From Streptomyces aculeolatus (GTDB lineage: Bacteria; Actinomycetota; Actinomycetes; Streptomycetales; Streptomycetaceae), in contig NZ_JAINRD010000015.1 of the NCBI RefSeq assembly GCF_020400605.1, forward strand, positions 1-64,000: 64,000 bases of DNA, read 5' to 3'. This document shows positions 32,033 to 41,830 of this stretch, one piece after another (position 1 is the stretch's first letter; each line of letters opens with the position of its first letter). A program made the translations under genes and the position numbers. The notes under the pieces are model-generated. The model searched no databases. It had not been told where the DNA came from and worked only from the letters and a program-made list of their open reading frames with translations.

Positions 32033-33229
32033 ATGAGTGCGTCACCGGACGGCAGCATCCGTCCGTTCCGGATCTCCGTCCCCGACCGCGACCTCGACGA
32101 CCTGCACCACCGCCTCGACCGCACCCGGTGGCCCGACGAACTGCCCGGGGCAGGCTGGGACTACGGCGTACCGCGGGACTACCTGCGGGAGCTGGTGCGC
32201 TACTGGCGGCACGAGTACGACTGGCGGGCGGCGGAGGCCCGGCTGAACCGGTGGCCGCAGTTCATGACCACCATCGACGGGGCGGACGTGCACTTCGCGC
32301 ACATCCGGTCGCCCGAGCCCGGGGCCACGCCGCTGATCGTCACGCACGGCTGGCCGGGGTCCTTCGTCGAGTTCGAGCGGATCGCCGGACCGCTCACCGA
32401 CCCGCGCGCGTACGGTGCCGATTCCGCGGACGCCTTCCACCTGGTGCTGCCGAGCATTCCCGGGTTCGGGTTCTCCGGGCCCACGCGGGAGAAGGGCTGG
32501 GAGCACCTGCGGGTGGCCGGGGCGTTCGGGGAGCTGATGCGGCGGCTCGGCTACCGGCGGTACGGGGCGCAGGGAGGCGACTGGGGTGCCGCCGTCTCCC
32601 GCGAGTTGGGGCGGCTGTACGCCGGGGACGTCGTCGGCGTCCACCTGAACATCATCCCCGGGGCCGGGGCGACGGCCGAGCCGGCCGAGGCCGAACTCGC
32701 CGCCCTCGGCCCCGCGGAGCGCGCGCGCACCCTCGCCTCCTGGCAGCGGTTCCAGCACTGGAGCCGCGAGAAGCAGGGCTACGCGGACATCCAGTCCACC
32801 CGTCCGCAGACCCTCGCCTACGCGCTCACCGACTCACCGGTCGGCCAGCTCGCGTGGATCGCCGAGAAGTTCAAGGAGTGGACGGACTCCGCCGACCGGC
32901 CGGAGGACGCCGTCGACCGCGACCACCTCCTGACCAACGTGATGATCTACTGGCTGACCGGCACCGCCGGCTCCGCCGCCCGCCTCTACTACGAGCGCGC
33001 CCACGCCGCCTACCGGGGCCGGCCGCCGGAGCGCTCGGCCACCCCCACCGCGTACGCCGCCTTCCCGCAGGAGAACTTCGTCGTCCTGCGGCACCTCGCG
33101 GAACGCACGGAGAACATCGTGCGCTGGACGGAGTTCGACCGCGGCGGCCACTTCGCGGCGATGGAACAGCCGGAGTTGCTCGTCGGCGACGTCCGCGCCT
33201 TCTTCCGCGGCCTCGGAGAGACGGGCTGA
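32033..33229 (+). CDS. Epoxide hydrolase, microsomal type (alpha/beta hydrolase)
   Basis: 398 aa. N-terminal EHN domain (about 8-115: IRPFRISVPDRDLDDLHHRLDRTRWPDE), then an alpha/beta-hydrolase core. Oxyanion motif HGWPGS (about 104-109), nucleophile Asp183 in GGDWGA, and catalytic His373 in GGHFAAME. It should open epoxides by trans-hydration; the substrate is unknown. ATG 32033 lies six bases after TAGGCT with no ribosome-binding site, a leaderless pattern. It is convergent with the cupin gene (4 bp apart). Confidence 0.9.
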   Translation: MSASPDGSIRPFRISVPDRDLDDLHHRLDRTRWPDELPGAGWDYGVPRDYLRELVRYWRHEYDWRAAEARLNRWPQFMTTIDGADVHFAHIRSPEPGATPLIVTHGWPGSFVEFERIAGPLTDPRAYGADSADAFHLVLPSIPGFGFSGPTREKGWEHLRVAGAFGELMRRLGYRRYGAQGGDWGAAVSRELGRLYAGDVVGVHLNIIPGAGATAEPAEAELAALGPAERARTLASWQRFQHWSREKQGYADIQSTRPQTLAYALTDSPVGQLAWIAEKFKEWTDSADRPEDAVDRDHLLTNVMIYWLTGTAGSAARLYYERAHAAYRGRPPERSATPTAYAAFPQENFVVLRHLAERTENIVRWTEFDRGGHFAAMEQPELLVGDVRAFFRGLGETG

Positions 33230-33233
33230 GACC

Positions 33234-33632
33234 TCAGCCCCCGCCCGGCCGACGGCCGATCCGCATGCCCGGACGGCGGCGGTGCACCGTGACGTAGGCC
33301 AGACCCTCCGGGCCCGCCGCGAGGCTGCGGACAGAGCCGTGGGGCAGCCACACGAGCGCGCCTTCGGCCAGGGGCAGGGGGCCGTCGGGGGTGTCCATCA
33401 CGCCGGTGCCGGTGACGACGAGGAGCAGGACGTCGAGGTCGGGCTCGGCGTGGGTGTCGACGCGCGCGTCCGCGGGCAGGCGGACCAGGTTGGCGTCGAG
33501 CTGGCGGCCGGGCTCGGCCAGCTTCCACAGGACATGGGCGGGGGCGGGGGGTTCGCCCGCGAGGGCCCGTACGTCGCACAGCACGCGGGCGACGGCGGCC
33601 GTGTCCTGCGGGGGCTCGCTCGGGGAGGCCAT
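33234..33632 (-). CDS. Small cupin-domain protein
   Basis: 132 aa. A single cupin barrel (about residues 45-115) with DTHAEPDLDVLLLVVTGTGVM and LPLAEGALVWLPHGSVRSL. The metal His set is incomplete (one His in motif 1, one in motif 2), so catalysis is doubtful and a binding role is possible. Its promoter is peculiar: -10 TAGGCT (33644-33639, minus strand) lies six bases before the ATG and overlaps the CTAG target duplication of a MITE. Sequence upstream of the -10 is therefore supplied by the MITE. Confidence 0.8.
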   Translation of the reverse strand: MASPSEPPQDTAAVARVLCDVRALAGEPPAPAHVLWKLAEPGRQLDANLVRLPADARVDTHAEPDLDVLLLVVTGTGVMDTPDGPLPLAEGALVWLPHGSVRSLAAGPEGLAYVTVHRRRPGMRIGRRPGGG

Positions 33633-33641
33633 GGCCCGAGC

Positions 33642-33808
33642 CTAGGGCCTGTCGTTTGGATCTTCGCCGGGCTCGCGACGCCTGGCACCGCACCTCGCCG
33701 CGTTGTCGTCGGTCAACGACGCTCCGCGTCGCCTCCCTCCTCCGCCTTGCGATGCACGGCACCAGCCGCCGCTCCCTGATCCGACAAGATCCAAACGACA
33801 GACCCTAG
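33642..33808. mobile_element. MITE, 159 bp, with CTAG target duplications
   Basis: Terminal inverted repeats GGCCTGTCGTTTGGATCTT (33646-33664) and AAGATCCAAACGACAGACC (33786-33804) match at 18 of 19 positions. They are flanked by CTAG on both sides (33642-33645 and 33805-33808). The 121-bp interior has no ORF. It is a non-autonomous element of the kind mobilised by IS5-like transposases (IS family inferred from ends and CTAG). It lies between DUF488 and cupin genes. Confidence 0.85.
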
Positions 33809-34386
33809 CCCGCACCGGCCCCCGCCCCCTCTCCCCCGCCGTCGTAGACGAGCAGGCCGTCCTCGCGCAGCCGCGCCCCCGGCGTCACCCGGTGGGGGGT
33901 CAGCCGGCCGTCGTGGGCCAGGTGGAGGACCGGCGTGCCGTGGGCCAGGACGGCGGCGTCGGCGATGAGGCGGCGGTGGCAGCGCCACCAGAGCGACTCG
34001 GCGCACATCACCGCGGTACGCGCCGTCGCCGCCTCGCGCAGGAGGTCGGTCAGCGCCGCGGTGAAGCGCGGGTCGCGGGTGTAGCCGGCGTAGCCGCGGA
34101 AGGAGGCGTTCTCCCAGAACGTGTCCGGGGAGTCCGGCGCCGCCCTGCGGAAGCCGCCGAGGCGGGGCTCCCAGCGGTACGCGATGTCCGTACGCGGCAG
34201 CCACGCCGCCAGCGCGTCGCGGGCCACGTACGGGTTGCGGCGGCTGCCGGGTGCGGTCCGTACGTCGACGACCGACCGCACGTCCGCACCGTGCAGCAAC
34301 CCGGCGAGCCGGTCCCGGTCGGCCGTGCCGTGGCCCACGGTCAGCAGCGGCGCGGGGGCCCCGGCGCCGCCGGGCACCTCCGTCAC
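33805..34386 (-). CDS. DUF488 family protein, stop codon formed at the MITE junction
   Basis: 193 aa. DUF488 features: LLTVGHGTADRDRLAGLL, VVDVRTAPGSRRNPYVARDALA, the YRWEPRLGGFR segment, and AVMCAESLWWRCHRRLIADAA with the conserved C/H pair. The function is unknown. The TAG stop (33807-33805) is part of the CTAG target duplication of the MITE. The original 3' end may have been replaced by the insertion, which would fit the low-complexity GAGAGAG end. GTG 34386 has no clear ribosome-binding site, so the start is uncertain. Confidence 0.82.
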   Translation of the reverse strand: MTEVPGGAGAPAPLLTVGHGTADRDRLAGLLHGADVRSVVDVRTAPGSRRNPYVARDALAAWLPRTDIAYRWEPRLGGFRRAAPDSPDTFWENASFRGYAGYTRDPRFTAALTDLLREAATARTAVMCAESLWWRCHRRLIADAAVLAHGTPVLHLAHDGRLTPHRVTPGARLREDGLLVYDGGGEGAGAGAG

Positions 34387-34490
34387 GTCCGTGCGGCGAC
34401 CGTGCGCGGCTCACGGTCCCGGACGCCGGGGAAGAGCTTCTGCATCCCCCCAGTCTTCGGCAACCCACCCCCCTCCGCCCGGCGAGCGGG

Positions 34491-35942
34491 TCAGTCGCGT
34501 TTGCAGATTCGGTCCAGGAGGTTTGCCGTTGCGCGCTGGATCACGCTGTTCACGTGGTCCGGCCGGTCCAGGGCCGGGGACCAGGCGAACGTGCCGGCCG
34601 CGAACACCAGTCCGCCCGCCGGGGTCTCGTACAGCGACGTCTCCTGGTAGCGGCGCATTCCGCGGCCGTCCGGGTACGGGGAGTGGGCGAGGAGTTTGCG
34701 TTCGGTGTGCTTCGGCTGCGGGGCGCGGGGGAAGTAGCGGTCCGCCTCGCCCGCGACCAGGCCCGGGAGTTCGTCGCCCTCCAGGGCGCCCGTCGCCTCC
34801 CACAGCCAGTGGTCCGCGTTCCGGACGACCAGCGGGCGCGGCTCCGGCACCCGGCCCACGTACTGCACGCCCAGCAACTCCTGCTCCGGCGCGCCCTGTT
34901 CGCGCCAGAGCGCCGGGCGGCCCGGGCCCTGGCGCTTGGTGCAGTGCAGCAGCCGGTCCGGCTCGCCGGACGCGGAGGGGGCGAGGGAGACCTGCCAGTA
35001 CATGGTGTTGGCGGAGAGGAACACCAGGGACGTGCCCGCGTCCCGCGCGCGCTCGGCGGCCCGGCGCATGGGCACCGACCAGTACTCGTCGTGGCCGGGG
35101 AAGACGATGCCGCGGTAGCGCGTCGGGTCGACGCGGCCGGCGTGCAGGTCGCGGGCGTCGGCGTACGCCAGGTCGTAGCCGTAGCGCTCCGCCCAGCGGA
35201 TGAAGTCGTAGGCGTGGCCGGCGTGCAGGGGCAGTCCGGCGCCCGCGTAGGGGCGGTCGAAGGAGACCGTGGTGGCCGCCTCCGGCTCGCCGAGGAGGCA
35301 GCCGTCGTCGTCCCAGGCGTGGTAGAGGCTGGCGCCCGTGCGGCCGTCCTCGGGGTAGAGGTTGTACGCCTGCCACGTGACGTCCGGCAGCAGCAGGAGC
35401 AGGTCGGCCGGCTCGGTGGAGCGGACGGTGAACGGCGCGTGCGAGCGGTGGCCGTCGGCGGTGGTGAGCACGGCGACGTACGCGCCCGGGGAGAAGTACG
35501 ACGGGATCTGCAGCCGCCAGGAGAGCCACCAGTGGTGGCAGGAGACCGTGCGCCCGGCGGCCAGCGGCACGGGCTGCACGATGCCGGCGAGCCGCGGGCT
35601 GCTCGTCACCTTCGCGGCGCCGTCGCCGGCGTAGTGGCCGATGCGGTAGATGTCGACGCCGAACTCCTGCGGCGGGTCGACGGAGATACGGAAGTCGACG
35701 GACTCGCCGGGCTCGGCGCACGAGGGCGCGGCGAAGCCCTTGATCTGCTGGCGTACGTCGTTCGCGAGGTGGACCCCGCCGTCGCCGGTGGTGGCCGCGT
35801 CGACGTACCAGGGGACGAGGCGGCCGTCCTCGAAGGACTCCTCGCCCGCGTGCAGCCACGGCAGCGGGCCCGCCGCGAACGGGTCGGAGACGGCGTGCGC
35901 GAGCGCCCCGGACTCCCACCGCCGGATGCTGTCGTGAACCAC
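34491..35942 (-). CDS. N,N-dimethylformamidase large-subunit-like protein
   Basis: 483 aa. It resembles the C-terminal part of the N,N-dimethylformamidase beta subunit family. Seen: a beta-sandwich N-terminal half (SVDFRISVDPPQEFGVDIYRIGHY) and a glutamine-amidotransferase-like Rossmann half with LLLPDVTWQAYNLY, IVFPGHDEYWSVPMRRAA and LVFLSANTMYWQV. The GHDEYW segment is highly conserved in the family. There is no twin-Arg or Sec signal, so it is probably cytoplasmic; activity on dimethylformamide is not implied. GTG 35942 follows GGAGGGAA. Confidence 0.78.
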   Translation of the reverse strand: MVHDSIRRWESGALAHAVSDPFAAGPLPWLHAGEESFEDGRLVPWYVDAATTGDGGVHLANDVRQQIKGFAAPSCAEPGESVDFRISVDPPQEFGVDIYRIGHYAGDGAAKVTSSPRLAGIVQPVPLAAGRTVSCHHWWLSWRLQIPSYFSPGAYVAVLTTADGHRSHAPFTVRSTEPADLLLLLPDVTWQAYNLYPEDGRTGASLYHAWDDDGCLLGEPEAATTVSFDRPYAGAGLPLHAGHAYDFIRWAERYGYDLAYADARDLHAGRVDPTRYRGIVFPGHDEYWSVPMRRAAERARDAGTSLVFLSANTMYWQVSLAPSASGEPDRLLHCTKRQGPGRPALWREQGAPEQELLGVQYVGRVPEPRPLVVRNADHWLWEATGALEGDELPGLVAGEADRYFPRAPQPKHTERKLLAHSPYPDGRGMRRYQETSLYETPAGGLVFAAGTFAWSPALDRPDHVNSVIQRATANLLDRICKRD

Positions 35943-36077
35943 GGGCCGATTCCCTCCCTCGCCCCCGCGTGGGTCGGCGAGTCCAGGACATCACATAACG
36001 CGAACGGCTCCTCACGGAACGCCGACATTCGTTCGACATGACGCCCGTACGAGGCGGGCGGTTCCCGAACGCCTACG

Positions 36078-38078
36078 TCAGACCAGCAGAACCGGCTTTT
36101 CGGGGCGTACGCCGGCGGCTGTCAGCCAGGAGCGCAACTGGGTGTCGTCGCGGGTCTCGACCAGGGTCCGGACCGCCGCCGCCGGGCTGCCGCCGCGGCG
36201 GGTGCGCAGCACGGGGCCGTCCAGCCAGTCGAGTCCGGGGGCGGCGCCCGCGGTGTCGACGGCGGCGCAGCAGACCATCGCGAGGACGTGGTCCACGAGG
36301 AGTTCGCGGCCGGTACGGGGCGGCGTCAGCGGCGCCGCGGCGCCGGCCGGTGCGTGCTGCTGCTGGACGCGGGTGAGGGCGGCGCCGATCCGGTCGGCCT
36401 CCTCGGGGCCCGCGGTGAGCCGGTCCACGACGCGGGCGAGCGTGCCGCGGTCGGGGCGGCCGGCGGGCTCCGGGCTGTCCTCCAGCCGGTCCAGCACGGC
36501 GTGCAGCCGGGCGGCCTCCAGCCGCCACTTGCGGTCCACGACCTCGTCCGGGTACTGCTCCCAGCTCACCCCCGCGAACCCCGCCGCCGGCTCGCCGCCG
36601 ACCACGGCGCCCACCGCCGCGCCGCCGGGGCCGCTGAACAGCTCCGCGGCCAGCAGCGACGCCGCTTCGTCGACCATGCCGGGCTCCTCCAGCAGGTCGC
36701 AGGCGGGGCGCTCGCCGAGCCGGGTGGCGAAGCCCTCGGCGAGGCGGTCGCGGCGGGACAGCTCGGTGAGGGCGGAGACGACGCCGGCGTTGAGGCGGGA
36801 GGGCCAGCGGCCCATCCGCCAGGCGGGCAGCGCGACCCGGGTCAGCAGCCGGTCCCAGCCGGCGTACGCGAGCCCCACCTGCTCCTGCGCGACGATCCGC
36901 AGGCCGTAGTCCACGGCCTGGGCGCGCTCGGCCGCGGCGGCGGCGACGGCGCGCTCCATCTCGACGGGGTGCTCGCCGCAGGCGCGCAGCAGCAGCCGGG
37001 CGACGCCGCCGGTGCACCGCCGCCAGAGCAGGGCGGCACGGGCGCGGGGACCGCGGCCGGCCGCGGGGGCGGCGGTGGTGGCTGTGGCGGCGTCCGCGGC
37101 GTACGGGCCGGGGGCGCCGAGCGCCGCGCCGGGACCCGGCTCGTACGGCCCCGCCGCCGTCTCGTACGGCCCCTGGGCCTCGCCGCCCCCCGGCGCCCCG
37201 CGCGACGGCAGCGCCGCCGCCGCGTCCAGGGCTCGTACGAAGCGGCGCGCCGCGGCGATGTCGGGCTGGGCCGAGGCCGCCGTGCCGGCGACGACGGGGG
37301 CGAGGACGGCACGCAGTTCGCCGACGCGCATCCACCACAGGAACGGCGAGCCGATGACGAGCACGGGGCCCTCGGGCTCCGCGGTGGCGCGCTCGACGAC
37401 CTCGCGCCAGTTCGGCGCGTACGACGCCTCCGCCGACGCCTGCCGCCGGGCCGCGGCTGCGGCGGCGTGGCTCTCCGCGGCGGGCCCGCGGGGCGCGCCG
37501 TGGCCGTCGCCGAACACCGCGGCGTCGCCCGCTCCGTACGCACCGGGCGCCCCCGGGCCCGTACGGGAAGGGGAGCCGGCGCCGGACCCGGCGCCGCCGT
37601 GCCGGCGCGGCCGCAGGGCCCGTGCCAGCCGCCGGCCGAGGCGCCGCAGCCAGCTCCGCACCCCCGCGGGCGCCGGGCCGGGGTCCTCCAGCCAGCTGTC
37701 GCAGTCCGGGGTGAGCGCCACCGCGGCCGGCACCGGCACGCCGAGCCGCTCGGCGAGGTCGCCGACGAGGCGGTACAGGTCGGGGGCGGCCCGGCGCGGC
37801 ACCGGGACGGTCAGCGTGGCCGCGGGCTCCGCACGGGAGATGGACCGCGCGACGGCGGCGGCCAGCGCGGGCACCAGGACGGCGAGCACGACGACGGGCC
37901 AGCGCAGCGCCGCGAGCACCCCGTCCACCCGCCCCATCGCCGAGCCGGCCAGCAGCACGACGGCCACCGCCGCAGGCAGCATGACGGCGCCGAGGGCCGC
38001 CCCCCGCACGCGCAGGACGGCGAGAGCCCGGGAGCGGGCGGCTTGCGCACCCGCCTCCGTACCGGTCGCTGTGGACAC
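36078..38078 (-). CDS. Membrane protein resembling an inactive M48 peptidase
   Basis: 666 aa. Two N-terminal TM segments (about 25-47 and 58-78), then DLYRLVGDLAERLGVPVPAAVALTPD, which aligns by eye with the M48 pre-catalytic region. A long Ala/Gly-rich insertion follows (about 125-205), then VLVIGSPFLWWMRVGELRAVLAPVVAG (about 229-255). In active M48 enzymes ELRAVLA is followed by HExGH; here that site reads PVVAG. A later SRRDRLAEGFATRLG resembles the region around the third zinc ligand. It is probably a catalytically dead scaffold. GTG 38078 follows GAGG. No operon partner. Confidence 0.65.
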   Translation of the reverse strand: MSTATGTEAGAQAARSRALAVLRVRGAALGAVMLPAAVAVVLLAGSAMGRVDGVLAALRWPVVVLAVLVPALAAAVARSISRAEPAATLTVPVPRRAAPDLYRLVGDLAERLGVPVPAAVALTPDCDSWLEDPGPAPAGVRSWLRRLGRRLARALRPRRHGGAGSGAGSPSRTGPGAPGAYGAGDAAVFGDGHGAPRGPAAESHAAAAAARRQASAEASYAPNWREVVERATAEPEGPVLVIGSPFLWWMRVGELRAVLAPVVAGTAASAQPDIAAARRFVRALDAAAALPSRGAPGGGEAQGPYETAAGPYEPGPGAALGAPGPYAADAATATTAAPAAGRGPRARAALLWRRCTGGVARLLLRACGEHPVEMERAVAAAAAERAQAVDYGLRIVAQEQVGLAYAGWDRLLTRVALPAWRMGRWPSRLNAGVVSALTELSRRDRLAEGFATRLGERPACDLLEEPGMVDEAASLLAAELFSGPGGAAVGAVVGGEPAAGFAGVSWEQYPDEVVDRKWRLEAARLHAVLDRLEDSPEPAGRPDRGTLARVVDRLTAGPEEADRIGAALTRVQQQHAPAGAAAPLTPPRTGRELLVDHVLAMVCCAAVDTAGAAPGLDWLDGPVLRTRRGGSPAAAVRTLVETRDDTQLRSWLTAAGVRPEKPVLLV

Positions 38079-38187
38079 GTCCGTACCTCACCCCCTCAAC
38101 CGCCGACGGGTAGGGCAACGGCCGTAACGAGGCGAAACGGCCGTACTCCACCACTGTCGCACCGGCCACGGCCTGTGCAATGCCGGT

Positions 38188-38210
38188 AGGCCAGTTGGCC
38201 TGATCAGGCC
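38188..38210. promoter_or_regulatory. Overlapping palindromes in the purD/M48-like intergenic region
   Basis: AGGCCA-GT-TGGCCT (38188-38201) overlaps the perfect 14-bp palindrome GGCCTGATCAGGCC (38197-38210). They lie 110-132 bases upstream of the M48-like gene in the 274-bp gap after purD. This is a possible operator. I see nothing else in this gap. Confidence 0.35.
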
Positions 38211-38352
38211 CCCACCGCCCGGACGCGGCCGACCGGACGGCCGGTACGTCGGGCAGGTGCACCATAGTTGGGGGGCGCGGCCACGTCAGCAGGACCGCCG
38301 CCCGGTCACCCGATGGAATGGCCTTGGGCAAAGGTCGGGACGCCGTGAAATT

Positions 38353-39621
<1,269 letters not shown>

Positions 39622-39892
39622 GGGATCAGCCTATCGGTCGGCTCCGGGGCCACCGGTCCGGGTGACGGCGCTTTCGCCCCCATACCCGATCAACCACTCC
39701 TTACGAGGGTAAATAACGGCATTTTCGGCTCGTGTCCCCTCGTTCGGCGGTAGGAAGGCCGCCGCGGGCGCACCATCCGATTGCCCAGTCATCACACGTC
39801 ACGCCCGTCACACAGAGCACAGAGAGCACACAGAACCCGGAAGAAACAGGCGAGTTCGCGCACGTCGAGTTACGCCGAGCAAGGAGTCCCGT

Positions 39893-40732
39893 ATGAACCC
39901 CTCGGAGGAGACCCGGACGACCGGCACCGCCACCGGCGCCGCCCGAGAAGGCCGCGGCGCGCGCGGGCGCTTCGGCCGCAGGAACCGGGCCGGGCGCGGC
40001 GGCAGCGGCGCGGCCGGCGCCGGCGGTGCCGGCGCCCCCGGCTCCGTGGCGCTGCCCGGTGAGCTGCTCGCCCGGCCGTTCCCCCTCGGCGACTGGGGCG
40101 ACCCGGCCAAGCGGCTGGACGAGCTGTACCTGTGGGCGGAGGAAGGCGCGCTGCACACCGCGCGGTCGTACCTCGCCGCCCGCCGCGTCAAGCGCCGCGC
40201 GGCGCGGACGCTGCGGGCGTCGGCGGCGGTGTGCGCGGCGGCGGGCGCGGCGCTGCCGGTGCTCGACCTGACGGAGACGGTGCCGGACCGGTTCGCCGGG
40301 TGGGCGTTCGTGGCCCTGTTCGCGGCGCTGGCGTGCCTGGCGGCGGACCGGTTCTTCGGGCTGACGGCGGGCTGGATGCGCGACGTGGCGACGGCGCAGG
40401 CGGTGCAGCGGCGGCTGGAGGCGCTGCAGTTCGACTGGGCGTCGGAGTCGGTGCGGGAGGTGCTGGGCCCGACGGAGGGCACGGCGAGCGAGGCGGCGGA
40501 GCGGTGCCTGGTGGTGCTGCGGCGCTTCACGGAGGACGTGACCGAGCTGGTACGGGCCGAGACCGCGGACTGGATGGTGGCGTTCGGCGGCGGGCGCGCC
40601 GCGCTGGCGACGCAGTCGCTGGCGTGGGCCCGCTGCCCCGAGACCCAGCCCCAGGCCCGCGCCCCGCTCCCCCCGGCGGGCCTACGCCCCACGATGCCGC
40701 GCCAACGCCCCCCGGAACCCCCGGGGCGCTAG
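39893..40732 (+). CDS. SLATT-domain protein (two-TM)
   Basis: 279 aa. Low-complexity Gly/Ala/Arg N-terminus (1-55), then a SLATT-type module (about 60-190): WGDPAKRLDELYLWAEEGALHTARSYLAARRVKRRAARTLRASAAV, two TM segments (about 105-125 and 135-155) and the post-TM helix GWMRDVATAQAVQRRLEALQFDW. SLATT proteins are proposed pore-forming effectors of nucleotide-dependent conflict systems, but solitary copies are common in Streptomyces. No SMODS/CD-NTase, SLOG or TIR partner is seen nearby, so a housekeeping role is equally likely. ATG 39893 follows AAGGAG. Confidence 0.72.
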   Translation: MNPSEETRTTGTATGAAREGRGARGRFGRRNRAGRGGSGAAGAGGAGAPGSVALPGELLARPFPLGDWGDPAKRLDELYLWAEEGALHTARSYLAARRVKRRAARTLRASAAVCAAAGAALPVLDLTETVPDRFAGWAFVALFAALACLAADRFFGLTAGWMRDVATAQAVQRRLEALQFDWASESVREVLGPTEGTASEAAERCLVVLRRFTEDVTELVRAETADWMVAFGGGRAALATQSLAWARCPETQPQARAPLPPAGLRPTMPRQRPPEPPGR

Positions 40733-40837
40733 CGGCCACCCGGCCCCCCTCCTCCCGCAAGGGGCGGCCCGCGGACCCCGTTGCCGGTCAGGCACAGTGG
40801 TAAGGGGCATACGACAGGGGACGAGCGGGGGTTACAC

Positions 40838-41830
40838 GTGAACGGGGCACGGGTCGTCGGGGCGGTGCGCGCGGCGCAGGCGGTGGCCACGGTGGTGCTG
40901 CTGGGCGCGGCGGTGACCGGCGTCGAGGCCGGCGCCACGGGGCGGGTGGTGCTCTGGGTCGCCGTCGCCGTCTGGGGCACCGCCGCGGCGGAGATCGCGG
41001 TGCGGCTGGCCCTCGGCGGCGTACGCGCCCTGCGGCGGCGCGGCGCGGCGGACGCGCCCGGCGCCGACGGGGCGCTCCCCGGCGCCGTCCGCGTCGACTC
41101 CCCCGTCGCCGGCCGGTGGCGCGCGTTCAACAGCCCCGCCGACAAGGTGCCCAGCCACGGCACCCGCTCCCTCGCCCAGACCTACGCCATCGACATCGTC
41201 CGCGCCCCCGGCGACGACCCCGACGGCACCCCCGGGAGCACCCCCGGCCTGCGCTGGTGGCCGCCGTTCCCCGCCAACAGGGACTTCCCCGCCTACGGCG
41301 CCCCCGTCCTCGCCCCCGCCGCGGGCCGCGTCGTCACCGCCGTCGGCTCCGCGCACCGCGACCACCGGGCCCGCAACACCGTCCCGGGGCTGGTCTACCT
41401 GATGGTCGTCGAGCAGATGGCCCGCTCCGTCGCCGCCGGCGCCGGCATCGGCGCGATCGTCGGCAACCACGTCGTGCTGGAGCTGGCGGACGGTTCGTAC
41501 GCCCTCTTCGCGCACCTGCGCCGCGGCTCGACGACGGTGCGTCCGGGCGACGCCGTACGGGCCGGGCAGCAGCTCGCAGAGGTGGGCAACTCCGGCAACT
41601 CCAGCGAGCCGCACCTGCACTTCCAGCTCATGGACGGCCCGGACCCGCGGCGGGCCGCGGGCGTGCCGTTCGCCTGGCGGGGCGTCGGGGTGCCGCGCAA
41701 CGGCACGGACTTCACCGCCGCCCCGGCCCGTACCCCGGAAGCCGGCGACCCCACCGCCGACGCCGCCGGCACACCTGGCACCGGCGACGCAGCCGCCGGC
41801 ACCGGCACCACCGGCACCGCCGTCAGCTGA
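40838..41830 (+). CDS. M23 (LytM-type) family peptidase, membrane-anchored
   Basis: 330 aa. Two hydrophobic N-terminal segments (about 3-25 and 33-52) anchor the protein. A peptidase_M23 domain occupies about 85-290, with zinc-ligand candidates His and Asp in SHGTRSLAQTYAIDIV and HLH in SSEPHLHFQL, and the lipoyl-like turn GDAVRAGQQLAEVGNSGN. A Gly/Thr/Ala tail follows. It should cleave peptidoglycan cross-bridges or be a regulator thereof. GTG 40838 has GGGGG upstream. Its end overlaps the convergent gene by 8 bp. Confidence 0.85.
   Translation: MNGARVVGAVRAAQAVATVVLLGAAVTGVEAGATGRVVLWVAVAVWGTAAAEIAVRLALGGVRALRRRGAADAPGADGALPGAVRVDSPVAGRWRAFNSPADKVPSHGTRSLAQTYAIDIVRAPGDDPDGTPGSTPGLRWWPPFPANRDFPAYGAPVLAPAAGRVVTAVGSAHRDHRARNTVPGLVYLMVVEQMARSVAAGAGIGAIVGNHVVLELADGSYALFAHLRRGSTTVRPGDAVRAGQQLAEVGNSGNSSEPHLHFQLMDGPDPRRAAGVPFAWRGVGVPRNGTDFTAAPARTPEAGDPTADAAGTPGTGDAAAGTGTTGTAVS

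Noticed and set aside
39893..41830. A CBASS-like defence system built around the SLATT protein
   Set aside because: No CD-NTase, SLOG or sensor gene is adjacent. The neighbours are purD and an M23 peptidase.
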